From Limosilactobacillus mucosae DSM 13345 (GTDB lineage Bacteria > Bacillota > Bacilli > Lactobacillales > Lactobacillaceae): 64,000 nt of DNA. The position numbers and the translations under genes were made by a program. Location of the stretch: the NCBI RefSeq assembly GCF_001436025.1, contig NZ_AZEQ01000005.1, forward strand, positions 1 through 64,000. Reading direction: 5' to 3'. The notes below the pieces were generated by a model. It saw nothing but the letters and a program-made list of their open reading frames with translations, made no database searches and was not told the origin of the DNA. Positions 1-8,073 of this stretch are shown here, piece by piece (the first letter of the stretch is position 1; the number at the start of each line of letters is the position of its first letter).

Positions 1-3000
1 GTGGCTTGACTTGGCGTGTAGCCCGCAACTGCTGGCACCTCGTATGCTGGCCATTCAGCTGTTGTCCAGTCGCCGTAAACCACTGACCCGTCTACCTTGT
101 CTACCGTGGCATCACGATGGATCGTTGCTGGCTGCGTTACGGTCTGTGCTCCCTTATGTGGGTCGACAACCGTAATCGTCCGCGTGATCGTCTTGTTCAG
201 ATCGCTCTTCGCTACGCCATGGAAGTCAGCTGCGCCGCCTGGAATCTTCGTGCCGTCAACTTGTGGATCGTCATGGCTGACCTGGACGTGATCATGCTCG
301 ATCCATATTTTAATAGGAACATCTTTAGCCTTAATTGTAACCGTTGTTGGTACTTGTTGACCGTCAACCAGTTTCCAACCGGTTGGCACGGCACTCTTGA
401 CTGTTTTTTCTTCTGACGTCTTACCAGTAATAATTTGATAGCCAACTACCGTATCATTTTTATCAACGTAGTCAATCGTCTGGCTGCCATCAACTGCCTG
501 ATAGTTGACTTCAATCGTTGAATCGTGGTCGCTAATGCTTGGCATTGCTGGTTGAATCATCGTCTGTTCTTTGCCGTCAACCACTGATACATAGCCTGGC
601 ACTGTTGGTATGATATACTGCTCAAACTGCTTGTCAGCTTTCCATTCACTATATTCAACCGTGCCATGGGCTTCATCAACATCAGCATTCCGAGTAAAGT
701 GAACGCTTTGGATAACCGTCGTCGTTGTTCCGTCAGTATTGTGAACATTAATCGTTCGTTTAACCGTCTTATTCAGATCGTTTTCGGCAACGCCATTTGG
801 ATAATTTTTAGTTGGATTATCTGGAAGCTTGTCAACAGTGGTTTTGGGCTTATCTGCCGTAACTATGACGTGCGCTGGCTTGACTTTAATAGTCTGATCA
901 TCTGTTTTAGCACCCTTAAACGTAATCCTTTCAGGTGCTGGCTGTTGGCCATCAGCTAATTTCCACCCAGCTGGTACCGTACTGTTCGTCTTCACCGTTT
1001 CATCGGTGTGACCGCTGACTGGATCAGTCTTGACCGTATTACCCTCCCCATCAACATAGATAATATGCATTGACTGCTCATTAGCCGTGTAGGTAATCTT
1101 AACCGTTGAATCGTGATCGTCAACTTTTGGTGTCATTGCATCAACTTTTGACTGACTAGGCGCATAGCCTGGTATTCCTGGCACTCCATCGAATTCAGCA
1201 AACTCATCAGTCGTTGTCCAATTACCATAAGTTACATCGCCAGTTACTTCATCCACATCGGCCGTTCGCGTGTAATGAACTTCCTGTTTTGGCACGAAAA
1301 TAATGTTGCCGTTTGGTTCATCAATCTCAATCGTCCGCGTGATCGTCTTGTTCAGATCAGTGTAAGCCACACCTGTAGGATAGTTCTTATTTTCATTGTC
1401 CGGTAACTTATCAACCGTTGTTTTAGGATTGTCTGGTAGAACCGTAACATGAGCATGCTTTACCTTAACCGAAACATCATCTGTCTTGGCACCTTTGAAA
1501 GTAATCTTAGCTGGTATGCTCTGGCCATCAGCTAATTTCCATCCAGCTGGCACCTTTCCATTAGTCTCAACTGTTTCATCCGTATGACCATTAACCGGCG
1601 TAAAGTCAATCACTTCGCCAACATTATCACCATCATCGCTCACATAATTGATTCGCATTGATTGGTTGTTAGCTGTGTAGATAACATCTCTGATCTCATC
1701 GTTGGTCGTTGCATAAACTTTAACTGCTGGCAATTCCGTCAGACTAGCAGTGTAGCCTGCAACTGGTGTCGAGGTGAACTTATCCCAGCTACCAGTCGTC
1801 CAGTCGCTATAGGTTACCTCAAGAGTTACTTCATCCACGTCGGCTGTCCGAGTCAGATGAGCCGTTTGAACAATTGGCGTAATCGTCCCATCCAGATTAT
1901 GCACGTTGATTGTCCGCTTAATCTTCTTATTTAGGTCATTTTCAGCAACACCAGTCGGATATCCTTCAAAAGCTCTATCTGGCAGTTCATCAAGAGGCGT
2001 CTTAGGATCAGTTGGCAAGACCGTCACATGTGCATGCTCGACTTTGATAATGATGATGTCTGGAGTTTTGCCAACTTTAAACGTAATCTGTTTAGGTGCT
2101 GGCTGTTGGCCATCAACTAATTTCCAACCACCGCCCGGTACGCTGCTATTAGTATCAACTGTTTTATCCGTATAGCCGTTAACGGGATCATCTTTAACAA
2201 CTTCGTTGGTTTTTTGATTAACGTACTTGATATGCATCGTTTGGGGGTCAGGAGTATATTGTGCAAGATAACCACCACTAATTAGTTCTTGAGGATCAGT
2301 GGCTCCTAACACTCTAGTATCATGATAATAAAATTTCTCAAAATTATAACCTGGTCTTGTAGCAGTCTCAGCGATAATCTTATCAAATGCTTCCGAAAGT
2401 ATTGCAGTTAGACCGGGATTGGCTTTAATCGTTGCTTGATATATTCCAGCAAGATTTTGATACTTACTGGTTTGGTCAGCAGCTAACTGATCTATTTTAC
2501 GCGTCAACGTATTACTATACGCTTGCTCCGGCGTAAATACGACTGTTAGTGATTTCCAATCAGTTTCGGCACCGTTGCTGCTAAGCTTTGCATCAGAGGA
2601 CATTGCGTTAAAGAAAATAGCAGCTATTCGATTATCTTCTTTATAATTATATGCTAGTAATTTAGCGTCTTTAGTAATAACCTCCAAAATAGTGTAGTGA
2701 TCAGTAATGAATAGATCCTCCATAGCGCCATTTTCAACTTTAGATGTATCCCAATTTGAAAGATCCAAGGAAGTCAAACTTCTACACTCACGAAATATTC
2801 CAGTCATATAAGTAACATTAGACGTATTCCATTTTGACAAATTTAGTGAAGTGAGATTGTAACAATATTCAAACATATATGCTATATCAGTAGCATTTTC
2901 AATATTCCAATTTGATACATCTCCTAATGAAGTCAAGCTTTGACACTGCTCAAACATGTCATCCATTAAGTTAACTTTAGACATATCCCATTTTGATAAA

Positions 3001-4115
3001 TTTAATGACGTTAAATTTAAACAGCGTCCAAACATCATATCCGTACGTTCAACCCTAGACATATTCCAGTTTGACACATTTAATAATGTTAAATCAACAC
3101 AATCGTCAAACATATGTGACATATTAATAATTTGACTAGTATCCAACCCATCTAAATCCATTACTGGCATACTATCGCCAGCAAATATATAGGACCAATC
3201 AGCATCACCTACGATCGAGTCAGCTTTAATCGAAATAGTTCCAGTATTGTAACTACTTTTGCTGCCACAGGCAACAACTTTAGCATCACCAGTGTTTGAA
3301 ATAATAAATTTATAGTAACATTTTGACGCCAATTTTTCTGCTAAATCATAGGTCAGATAAACCGTACTATTACTGATTGAAATTCCTGCATTTGCAAAAT
3401 CAACCGCATTAGGTACGACAATAGTAGAGTAGTTAGTCCCCGTATATCCGGTTAACACAATTTCGTTAGCCGTACCATTAGCCACTACTTTATAAGTCCA
3501 TTGCTTAACATCTGGTTTTTCATCAGAAGAGGTTGCATTATTTGTGCTTGCTATCTGGTTTACAGCAGTTAAATTTGTATTCATAGATGAAGATAAAAGA
3601 TTTGAAACAGCTGTACCTTGAGAAACTCCTTCATCCAATCCCTGTAAATCATTAGCTAAAACAGCTTCAGCAGCTCCGGCAGATGAATTAGAAGCCGTCT
3701 GATTGTTACTTTCATTTGCATCAGCAGACTTGATTTGATCAGCTAAATTAGTACTGGTAGAAGTTAGTGTGCTAGTTGAAGAATCAGCCGTTTCAGAAAC
3801 AGGCGTGCTGACAGGCGAAGCAGCACTCGCTGGAGCTGTATCGCTCTTTAAAACGACTGCATTAGCCGAACCGCTATTAGATGCCGAAGCAGTAGCGGCT
3901 ACGATTGTGTTTGAATCCTGTTGTTCAACCTGTTCAGTTTTGATTGCTGTACTCGTTTCAGTAGTAGCAGCCTGTGCCGTTGCCCCATTGCCAAAATAAA
4001 AGCCGGCCGCGATTGCAACTGAAACGACCCCAATGTTCAATTTTCTTAGGGAAAATCGTTTGAAATGATCATTTAATTTACTTTCCCTAAGATAACTATT
4101 ATTTTTCCCAACCAT
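1..4115 (-). CDS. MucBP-repeat mucus-binding surface adhesin, C-terminus outside window
   Basis: Cell-surface adhesin, probably binding mucus (family inference). The reading frame runs unbroken from ATG at 4113-4115 to the window edge, giving 1371 visible codons with no stop. A GGGAG ribosome binding site lies 12 bases upstream. Residues 1-50 form a YSIRK-type signal peptide (FSLRK then a hydrophobic run, ending near AQA). Residues 50-200 are a Ser/Thr/Ala-rich linker. Residues about 315-467 are BspA-like DUF285 repeats of the form W-N/D-x-S-x-V with MF-x-x-C-x-x-L-T-S-L. From about residue 627 come four similar units of about 195 residues, starting near 627, 820, 1016 and 1212. Each begins with M-x-I-x-Y-V (MucBP-like) and continues with a Mub-type beta domain (ADVDE, WTT). 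An LPxTG sorting signal is expected beyond the edge but cannot be seen. No neighbouring gene shares its transcript. Confidence 0.9.
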   Translation of the reverse strand, partial: MVGKNNSYLRESKLNDHFKRFSLRKLNIGVVSVAIAAGFYFGNGATAQAATTETSTAIKTEQVEQQDSNTIVAATASASNSGSANAVVLKSDTAPASAASPVSTPVSETADSSTSTLTSTSTNLADQIKSADANESNNQTASNSSAGAAEAVLANDLQGLDEGVSQGTAVSNLLSSSMNTNLTAVNQIASTNNATSSDEKPDVKQWTYKVVANGTANEIVLTGYTGTNYSTIVVPNAVDFANAGISISNSTVYLTYDLAEKLASKCYYKFIISNTGDAKVVACGSKSSYNTGTISIKADSIVGDADWSYIFAGDSMPVMDLDGLDTSQIINMSHMFDDCVDLTLLNVSNWNMSRVERTDMMFGRCLNLTSLNLSKWDMSKVNLMDDMFEQCQSLTSLGDVSNWNIENATDIAYMFEYCYNLTSLNLSKWNTSNVTYMTGIFRECRSLTSLDLSNWDTSKVENGAMEDLFITDHYTILEVITKDAKLLAYNYKEDNRIAAIFFNAMSSDAKLSSNGAETDWKSLTVVFTPEQAYSNTLTRKIDQLAADQTSKYQNLAGIYQATIKANPGLTAILSEAFDKIIAETATRPGYNFEKFYYHDTRVLGATDPQELISGGYLAQYTPDPQTMHIKYVNQKTNEVVKDDPVNGYTDKTVDTNSSVPGGGWKLVDGQQPAPKQITFKVGKTPDIIIIKVEHAHVTVLPTDPKTPLDELPDRAFEGYPTGVAENDLNKKIKRTINVHNLDGTITPIVQTAHLTRTADVDEVTLEVTYSDWTTGSWDKFTSTPVAGYTASLTELPAVKVYATTNDEIRDVIYTANNQSMRINYVSDDGDNVGEVIDFTPVNGHTDETVETNGKVPAGWKLADGQSIPAKITFKGAKTDDVSVKVKHAHVTVLPDNPKTTVDKLPDNENKNYPTGVAYTDLNKTITRTIEIDEPNGNIIFVPKQEVHYTRTADVDEVTGDVTYGNWTTTDEFAEFDGVPGIPGYAPSQSKVDAMTPKVDDHDSTVKITYTANEQSMHIIYVDGEGNTVKTDPVSGHTDETVKTNSTVPAGWKLADGQQPAPERITFKGAKTDDQTIKVKPAHVIVTADKPKTTVDKLPDNPTKNYPNGVAENDLNKTVKRTINVHNTDGTTTTVIQSVHFTRNADVDEAHGTVEYSEWKADKQFEQYIIPTVPGYVSVVDGKEQTMIQPAMPSISDHDSTIEVNYQAVDGSQTIDYVDKNDTVVGYQIITGKTSEEKTVKSAVPTGWKLVDGQQVPTTVTIKAKDVPIKIWIEHDHVQVSHDDPQVDGTKIPGGAADFHGVAKSDLNKTITRTITVVDPHKGAQTVTQPATIHRDATVDKVDGSVVYGDWTTAEWPAYEVPAVAGYTPSQA

Positions 4116-4818
4116 TTTGTTAAAACACTCCCTTGAATGTTCGAACTCGCTCATATAGATAAAATCCAGTAAAAGAGTCAAAACTCAAAAATTACGAACT
4201 CTACTTTTTAGGCATATATACACATAAGAATTTAAGTGAACGAAGTATATTTTAACGCGCTTCGTTAAGTCTAAAATCTACATATAATACTGTTTCTATA
4301 CTTCAAAGATTAGTATTTGTTAATTGATAAGTCAATGTTTTTCTATAATATCCATATTAATTACTTTAATTAAATCGGTAATCTTTTAATAGTTCATATC
4401 TCTTAAGTTATGGCGTCTCCCCAACTAATACTCAATCATCCACCTTACTGTTATTTATTCGCTTACTAAATGCAATCGTTACTATATTTCTATCTATGAA
4501 AAAGTTATCAATTTTGATATTTTAGCATCTACTTGTTTATAGAAATGTGATCCAAACTAATTAAAATCTCAGATGAAATTTATTCATTTTTCCAGTTTAT
4601 CTTTTTATTTTTCAGCCATTTTCAATTTAGTAAAAGGTTGAATTATATACATTCAAATAAAATAAAAACAATTTTTAAATAAATATTTAATTGTTCACAC
4701 AGTATTAGTCAATTAACTTATAAATGCAAAAAATTAAAATTGTCATAGATTTTTTATGTTATGAGTTTAGAATTGCTTGATTACTGTATGCTTTTTGTAT
4801 CAAACAACAGTACGTCAT
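4116..4818. promoter_or_regulatory. AT-rich upstream region of the adhesin gene
   Basis: About 700 bases without a credible gene, much more AT-rich than the flanks. Read on the minus strand, a TTGACT-like -35 box sits at about 4177-4182, with only a weak AT-rich -10 candidate 16-19 bases further on, so the exact promoter is uncertain. A perfect 7-bp inverted repeat (AACGAAG at 4239-4245, CTTCGTT at 4260-4266) lies just upstream of that box and could be an operator. Nothing else is recognisable. Long AT-rich leaders are common ahead of large adhesin genes in lactobacilli, but a role here is inference. Confidence 0.4.
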
Positions 4819-4859
4819 AAAAAGCCTGAGCCGTTTCTTTGCTACGACTCAGGCTTTTT
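4819..4859 (-). terminator. Rho-independent terminator after the GNAT gene
   Basis: A 12-base AAAAAGCCTGAG arm and its complement enclose a short loop, with A/T runs on both sides. It sits 17 bases past the GNAT stop on the minus strand and could work in both directions. It separates that gene from the adhesin promoter region. Confidence 0.9.
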
Positions 4860-4875
4860 AATAAAATTTGATTTG

Positions 4876-5385
4876 CTAGTCAAATCTTTGCCCCATGATT
4901 ACTAAATCGCGTTTCTGACCATCAAGTTCCGCAACAGCTGGCAACCATCCCCACTGCTTAAAGCCGAACTTTTTAAACAAACCAAGACTTGGCTGGTTAT
5001 GCCCAAAAATATAAGCTGCCAACGCAGTCACGTTTAAACTTGGCAACTGGGCAATCACAAACTCGAGCGCCTGCGATCCCAGGCCTTGATGCCGCGCGTT
5101 TTGATCGATATAAATGCTAACCTCGGCTGTGTGTTCATAAGCCGGCCGCCCATAAAACGGCTCCAGTCCTACCCATCCTAAAATTTCACCAGCCTTGTTT
5201 CTGATGACCCATAATGGATGGGTTGGCGTAAAATTATGAAACCACGCCTCGCGATCTGAAGTCATCAACGGCTCGAGATCAGCTGTTGCCAGACGTGAAG
5301 GAATGATTTGATTATAAATTTCGACAATTCGGCGCAGATCTTCATGTCTGGCCGTCTCAAAACGAAGACTCAATTTGCTGCTCAC
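4876..5385 (-). CDS. GNAT family N-acetyltransferase, phosphinothricin-acetyltransferase-like
   Basis: Predicted cytoplasmic acetyl-CoA-dependent N-acetyltransferase of 169 residues, the usual length for the PAT subgroup. The N-terminal part (F-x-T-A-R-x-E-D then I-Y-N-Q-I-I) matches PAT-type proteins. The acetyl-CoA loop is visible near residues 97-104 as R-H-Q-G-L-G-S, followed by the C-terminal pattern N-x-P-S-L-G-L-F-K-K-F-G-F. Start ATG at 5385. The gene is a single unit with its own terminator. The substrate cannot be told from sequence: relatives acetylate amino-acid analogues or unknown amines. It lies divergent from the transporter at 5604 with about 220 bases between them. Confidence 0.85.
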   Translation of the reverse strand: MSSKLSLRFETARHEDLRRIVEIYNQIIPSRLATADLEPLMTSDREAWFHNFTPTHPLWVIRNKAGEILGWVGLEPFYGRPAYEHTAEVSIYIDQNARHQGLGSQALEFVIAQLPSLNVTALAAYIFGHNQPSLGLFKKFGFKQWGWLPAVAELDGQKRDLVIMGQRFD

Positions 5386-5603
5386 CTCATTATTATTTTT
5401 GTCAAATTATAGAAAAGCTTTCTTTTTTTAGCAAATTCGTCCTTGATCAGCCGATGGAAAGGTTCCCAGATTAAAGTTCGCTTAGAAGTCGCTTTTGGCC
5501 GTTGATTTTGCCACCTCAGCATGTTAATGTAGCAATACACCGAATTTTATAAAGCTTAACTTTATTAATGTTCGTGTTTAAAAAATAAGGGAGAGAGAAT
5601 ACT

Positions 5604-6842
5604 ATGACTAAGACAAGGAATCGTTATGGCGTCGCCTTCGCTGGTGTCGTCTTGCACTTAATGATTGGCGGCGTCTATGCCTGGAGCGTTTTTACCAAGC
5701 CGATCGCTCAACAAACTGGCTGGCGGGAAGCCTCGGTATCATTTGCATTTAGCCTGACCATCTTCTGTCTGGGGATGTCAGCCGCTTTCATGGGTCGCTT
5801 GGTCGAAAAGTTCGGCCCAACCGTTACTGGTACTATTTCTGCTGTTTTATACGGATCAGGGATCATGCTGACCGGGGTCGCCATTCATACGCACCAACTT
5901 TGGCTGCTGTATCTGGCATACGGCGTTATCGGTGGCTTGGGCCTCGGATCTGGCTACGTGACGCCGGTTTCCACGATTATCCGCTGGTTCCCCGACAAGC
6001 GTGGCTTGGCAACCGGCCTGGCCATCATGGGCTTTGGTTTTGCCGCTTTGCTGACGGGTCCAATTGCTCAGCAGCTGATGGCTGGCATTGGTCTTTCCGC
6101 TACCTTCTACGTCTTAGGCGCCTTTTACCTGGTCGTAATGCTGATTGCCGCTCAGTTCATCAAGAAGCCGCGGCCTAATGAACTGCCAACCGCAATTGCC
6201 CAAAAAGCCTCTCGGGTCAGCTTGACGAACGGTCAACAGCTCACTGCCAACCAAGCCGTTAAAACCCGAACTTTTGCTTTCCTGTGGCTAATGTTCTTTA
6301 TCAGCATCACGACTGGAATCGGCCTGGTTTCCGCCGCTTCACCAATGGCCCAAGAAATGACCAAAATGAGCGCGGCCACGGCAGCCGTAATGGTTGGTAT
6401 CTTAGGTCTGTTCAACGGTTTCGGCCGCCTTATCTGGGCTACGCTTTCTGACTGGATTGGCCGTCCTTTAACCTACAGCCTGATTTTTATCGTTGACATT
6501 ATTATGCTGATTATTCTGATTTTCTGCCAGGTACCCGCAATCTTCGCCATTGCTCTGTGTCTGCTGCTTTCCTGCTATGGTGCTGGTTTTTCTGTTATTC
6601 CAGCTTACCTGGGCGACGTTTTTGGCACCAAGGAACTGGGCGCAATTCATGGCTACGTGCTGACGGCTTGGGCAGTTGCCGGTATGGTCGGTCCCGTCCT
6701 GCTTTCCGTTACGCACCAAGTTCTGCACAACTACTACGTTACTTTACTGGCCTTTATTGTGATTGACGTGATCGCTATGCTGATCTCGCTTTGGATTCAA
6801 CGTGATTTTGTCTCACCTAAAGAAACGGTATCCGCTAAATAA
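5604..6842 (+). CDS. OFA-type major facilitator superfamily transporter
   Basis: Integral membrane transporter of 412 residues with about 12 hydrophobic segments, resembling the oxalate/formate antiporter (OFA) branch of the MFS. The start M-T-K-T-R-N-R-Y-G followed by a first helix containing G-G-V-Y-A-W-S-V-F is typical of that branch, as is W-F-P-D-K-R-G-L-A-T-G in the first half. A strong ribosome binding site (AAGGGAGAGAG) precedes the ATG. The substrate is a monocarboxylate or other organic acid by family, not proven. No partner enzyme such as oxalyl-CoA decarboxylase is nearby, so oxalate is not supported. It is monocistronic, and the next promoter starts at 6967. Confidence 0.85.
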   Translation: MTKTRNRYGVAFAGVVLHLMIGGVYAWSVFTKPIAQQTGWREASVSFAFSLTIFCLGMSAAFMGRLVEKFGPTVTGTISAVLYGSGIMLTGVAIHTHQLWLLYLAYGVIGGLGLGSGYVTPVSTIIRWFPDKRGLATGLAIMGFGFAALLTGPIAQQLMAGIGLSATFYVLGAFYLVVMLIAAQFIKKPRPNELPTAIAQKASRVSLTNGQQLTANQAVKTRTFAFLWLMFFISITTGIGLVSAASPMAQEMTKMSAATAAVMVGILGLFNGFGRLIWATLSDWIGRPLTYSLIFIVDIIMLIILIFCQVPAIFAIALCLLLSCYGAGFSVIPAYLGDVFGTKELGAIHGYVLTAWAVAGMVGPVLLSVTHQVLHNYYVTLLAFIVIDVIAMLISLWIQRDFVSPKETVSAK

Positions 6843-6966
6843 TCTATTTTTGTTAAAAACAATAAAATAATTTTTTTATCTGCTCGTACAACAGCTATAT
6901 CCTAATCATCATAAGGTTTGTCAAGCTGTCGCCATGCACAATTCTTTGAAAATTCTAATTTTATTG

Positions 6967-6996
6967 TTGACAGTTGTCACTAATAACCGGTATGCT
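6967..6996 (+). promoter_or_regulatory. Sigma-A-like promoter of the cysteine-leader operon
   Basis: TTGACA at 6967-6972 and TATGCT at 6991-6996 with an 18-base spacer. Transcription would start near 7003, about 30 bases before the leader-peptide ATG and just ahead of its ribosome binding site. Its strength suggests that control lies after initiation. Confidence 0.8.
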
Positions 6997-7032
6997 ATCT
7001 GCAACGATTTTCGAAAGGAGGATTTCAACGCC

Positions 7033-7137
7033 ATGATTAAGTCTGATTCAATGATGTGTTGTCAATGCATGTGCTGTACTGTAGTGTGCCGCGCACTATT
7101 TGGCATGCCATCACTGAATCAATCTGGACTTAGGTAA
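7033..7137 (+). CDS. Cysteine-rich leader peptide (attenuator uORF)
   Basis: A 34-residue reading frame, ATG at 7033 to TAA at 7135-7137, with an excellent ribosome binding site AAAGGAGG at 7014-7021. It begins MIKSDSMM and continues CCQCMCC. Cys is at codons 9, 10, 12, 14, 15 and 19, so six of 34 residues are Cys. Clustering of one scarce amino acid directly ahead of a transport gene for that amino acid is the hallmark of an attenuation leader peptide. The peptide has no signal sequence and probably no function of its own. An alternative reading, a RiPP precursor for the LanC-like protein encoded downstream, is weaker: no dehydratase gene is present and the RNA pairings explain the sequence better. 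Actinobacteria have Cys-rich leader peptides of similar logic. Confidence 0.85.
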   Translation: MIKSDSMMCCQCMCCTVVCRALFGMPSLNQSGLR

Positions 7138-7223
7138 TCGGGCGTTGATCCTCAACAAAACGCTTGCCATATCCAGGTCGGCGACCAGGCCGTGATTCCT
7201 TTGATGGAGTCACGGCCTTTTTT
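7044..7223 (+). promoter_or_regulatory. Cysteine-sensing transcription attenuator (regions 1-4)
   Basis: Three competing pairings are visible. Region 1 (7044-7056, TGATTCAATGATG) pairs with region 2 (7109-7121, CATCACTGAATCA) at 12 of 13 positions. Region 2 with its neighbouring base (CCATCA 7108-7113, GAATCA 7116-7121) can instead pair with region 3 (TGATTC 7193-7198, TGATGG 7202-7207). Region 3 overlaps the 5' arm and loop of the terminator at 7188-7217. Region 1 is leader codons 4-8, immediately before the Cys codons. A ribosome stalled on uncharged Cys codons would cover region 1, free region 2 to pair with region 3, and so prevent termination. With Cys-tRNA plentiful, or with no translation, pairing 1:2 or the terminator wins. 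The mechanism is inferred from the geometry; the pairings are read directly. Confidence 0.82.
7188..7223 (+). terminator. Attenuator terminator hairpin
   Basis: GGCCGTGATTCC (7188-7199) pairs with GGAGTCACGGCC (7206-7217), 12 pairs including one G-T, with a 6-base loop and then six T. It lies between the leader peptide and the binding-protein gene, so it acts as a conditional switch rather than an operon end. Confidence 0.92.
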
Positions 7224-7266
7224 GTTGGTTTACTGCTATTATTCAATTTTTAAAGGAGTTTTACAC

Positions 7267-8049
7267 ATGACATTTAAGAAGATCAAACTGCTGATTGCCG
7301 CACTTGCCTTAGGCGGAACCGTTGCGGCTGCTCCCGTTGCTCATGCCGAGACTTTGACGGTTGGTACCACGGCACAGACCTACCCGACTTCCTACAAAAA
7401 AGGCGACAAGTTAACCGGTTTTGACGTTGCCGTTGCCAAAGCCGTAGCCAAGGAAATGGGCGACAAAGTGAAGTTCAAGGTTGTTGGCGACATTCCAAGT
7501 CTGTTTGGTGAACTGGACAAGGGCAGCATTGATACGATTGCCAACTCCGTAACGGTCCTGCCTGAACGTGAAAAGAAGTACAGCTTCTCGCCAGTCTACT
7601 CCTACTATGCAGCTCAGATTGCGGTCAAAAAAGATTCCAAGTACAAAACGATCAAGGACCTGGAAGGCAAGAGGGTTTCCGCGACGGTTGGCTCTTCTAA
7701 CATTGACCTGCTGCAAAAGTATGATTCCAAGATCAAGATCAAGAAGTATGATGATCGCAATGCCGTCTTCACCGATGCCAACAATGGTACGGTTGCCGGG
7801 GTCTTAAACCAGCGGCAGTTCCTGCAAGAAACCATCAAGAAGCAAAACCTGGATCTGCGGATTCTCAAAGGTGTCGCTGGCTGGAACAAGTCAGCTTTCC
7901 CATTTGCCAAAAACAGCGAAGCCCAAGCCAAGCAGAAGAAGTTTGACAAAGCCCTGCTGAAATTGAAGAAGGATGGCACGCTTTCAAAGCTGTCCAAGAA
8001 GTACTACAACGGTGAGGACGTAACCAAAAAGTCCATCAGCAACGACTAG
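7267..8049 (+). CDS. Cystine-type ABC transporter substrate-binding protein (BspA/CyuC/MapA family)
   Basis: Extracellular solute-binding protein, family 3, 260 residues. Start chosen at ATG 7267, behind TAAAGGAG; the earlier in-frame ATG at 7192 lies inside the terminator. A signal peptide (K-K-I-K, hydrophobic core, A-H-A cut near residue 27) is followed by the mature start L-T-V-G-T. There is no lipobox Cys, unlike most Gram-positive binding proteins. The whole protein has no cysteine and only two Met including the start. The mature part is strongly lysine-rich, so it may bind the wall by charge, as described for L. fermentum BspA. Relatives bind cystine (BspA, CyuC) and some act as mucus or collagen adhesins (MapA, CnBP, Lam29). 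Control by the Cys-codon leader supports cystine or cysteine as ligand. Confidence 0.88.
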   Translation: MTFKKIKLLIAALALGGTVAAAPVAHAETLTVGTTAQTYPTSYKKGDKLTGFDVAVAKAVAKEMGDKVKFKVVGDIPSLFGELDKGSIDTIANSVTVLPEREKKYSFSPVYSYYAAQIAVKKDSKYKTIKDLEGKRVSATVGSSNIDLLQKYDSKIKIKKYDDRNAVFTDANNGTVAGVLNQRQFLQETIKKQNLDLRILKGVAGWNKSAFPFAKNSEAQAKQKKFDKALLKLKKDGTLSKLSKKYYNGEDVTKKSISND

Positions 8050-8073
8050 TCACCAGTCAACGGAGGAACGAAT

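Noticed and set aside
5604-6842. Oxalate degradation locus
   Set aside because: The OFA-type transporter has no oxalyl-CoA decarboxylase or formyl-CoA transferase neighbour.
6934-7137. Longer form of the Cys-rich ORF starting at 6934
   Set aside because: Its start lies upstream of the TTGACA/TATGCT promoter and has no ribosome binding site; the 7033 start has AAAGGAGG at the right distance.
7192-8049. Binding-protein start at 7192
   Set aside because: That ATG is inside the attenuator terminator and would add 25 residues before a clear signal peptide; ATG 7267 has its own TAAAGGAG.
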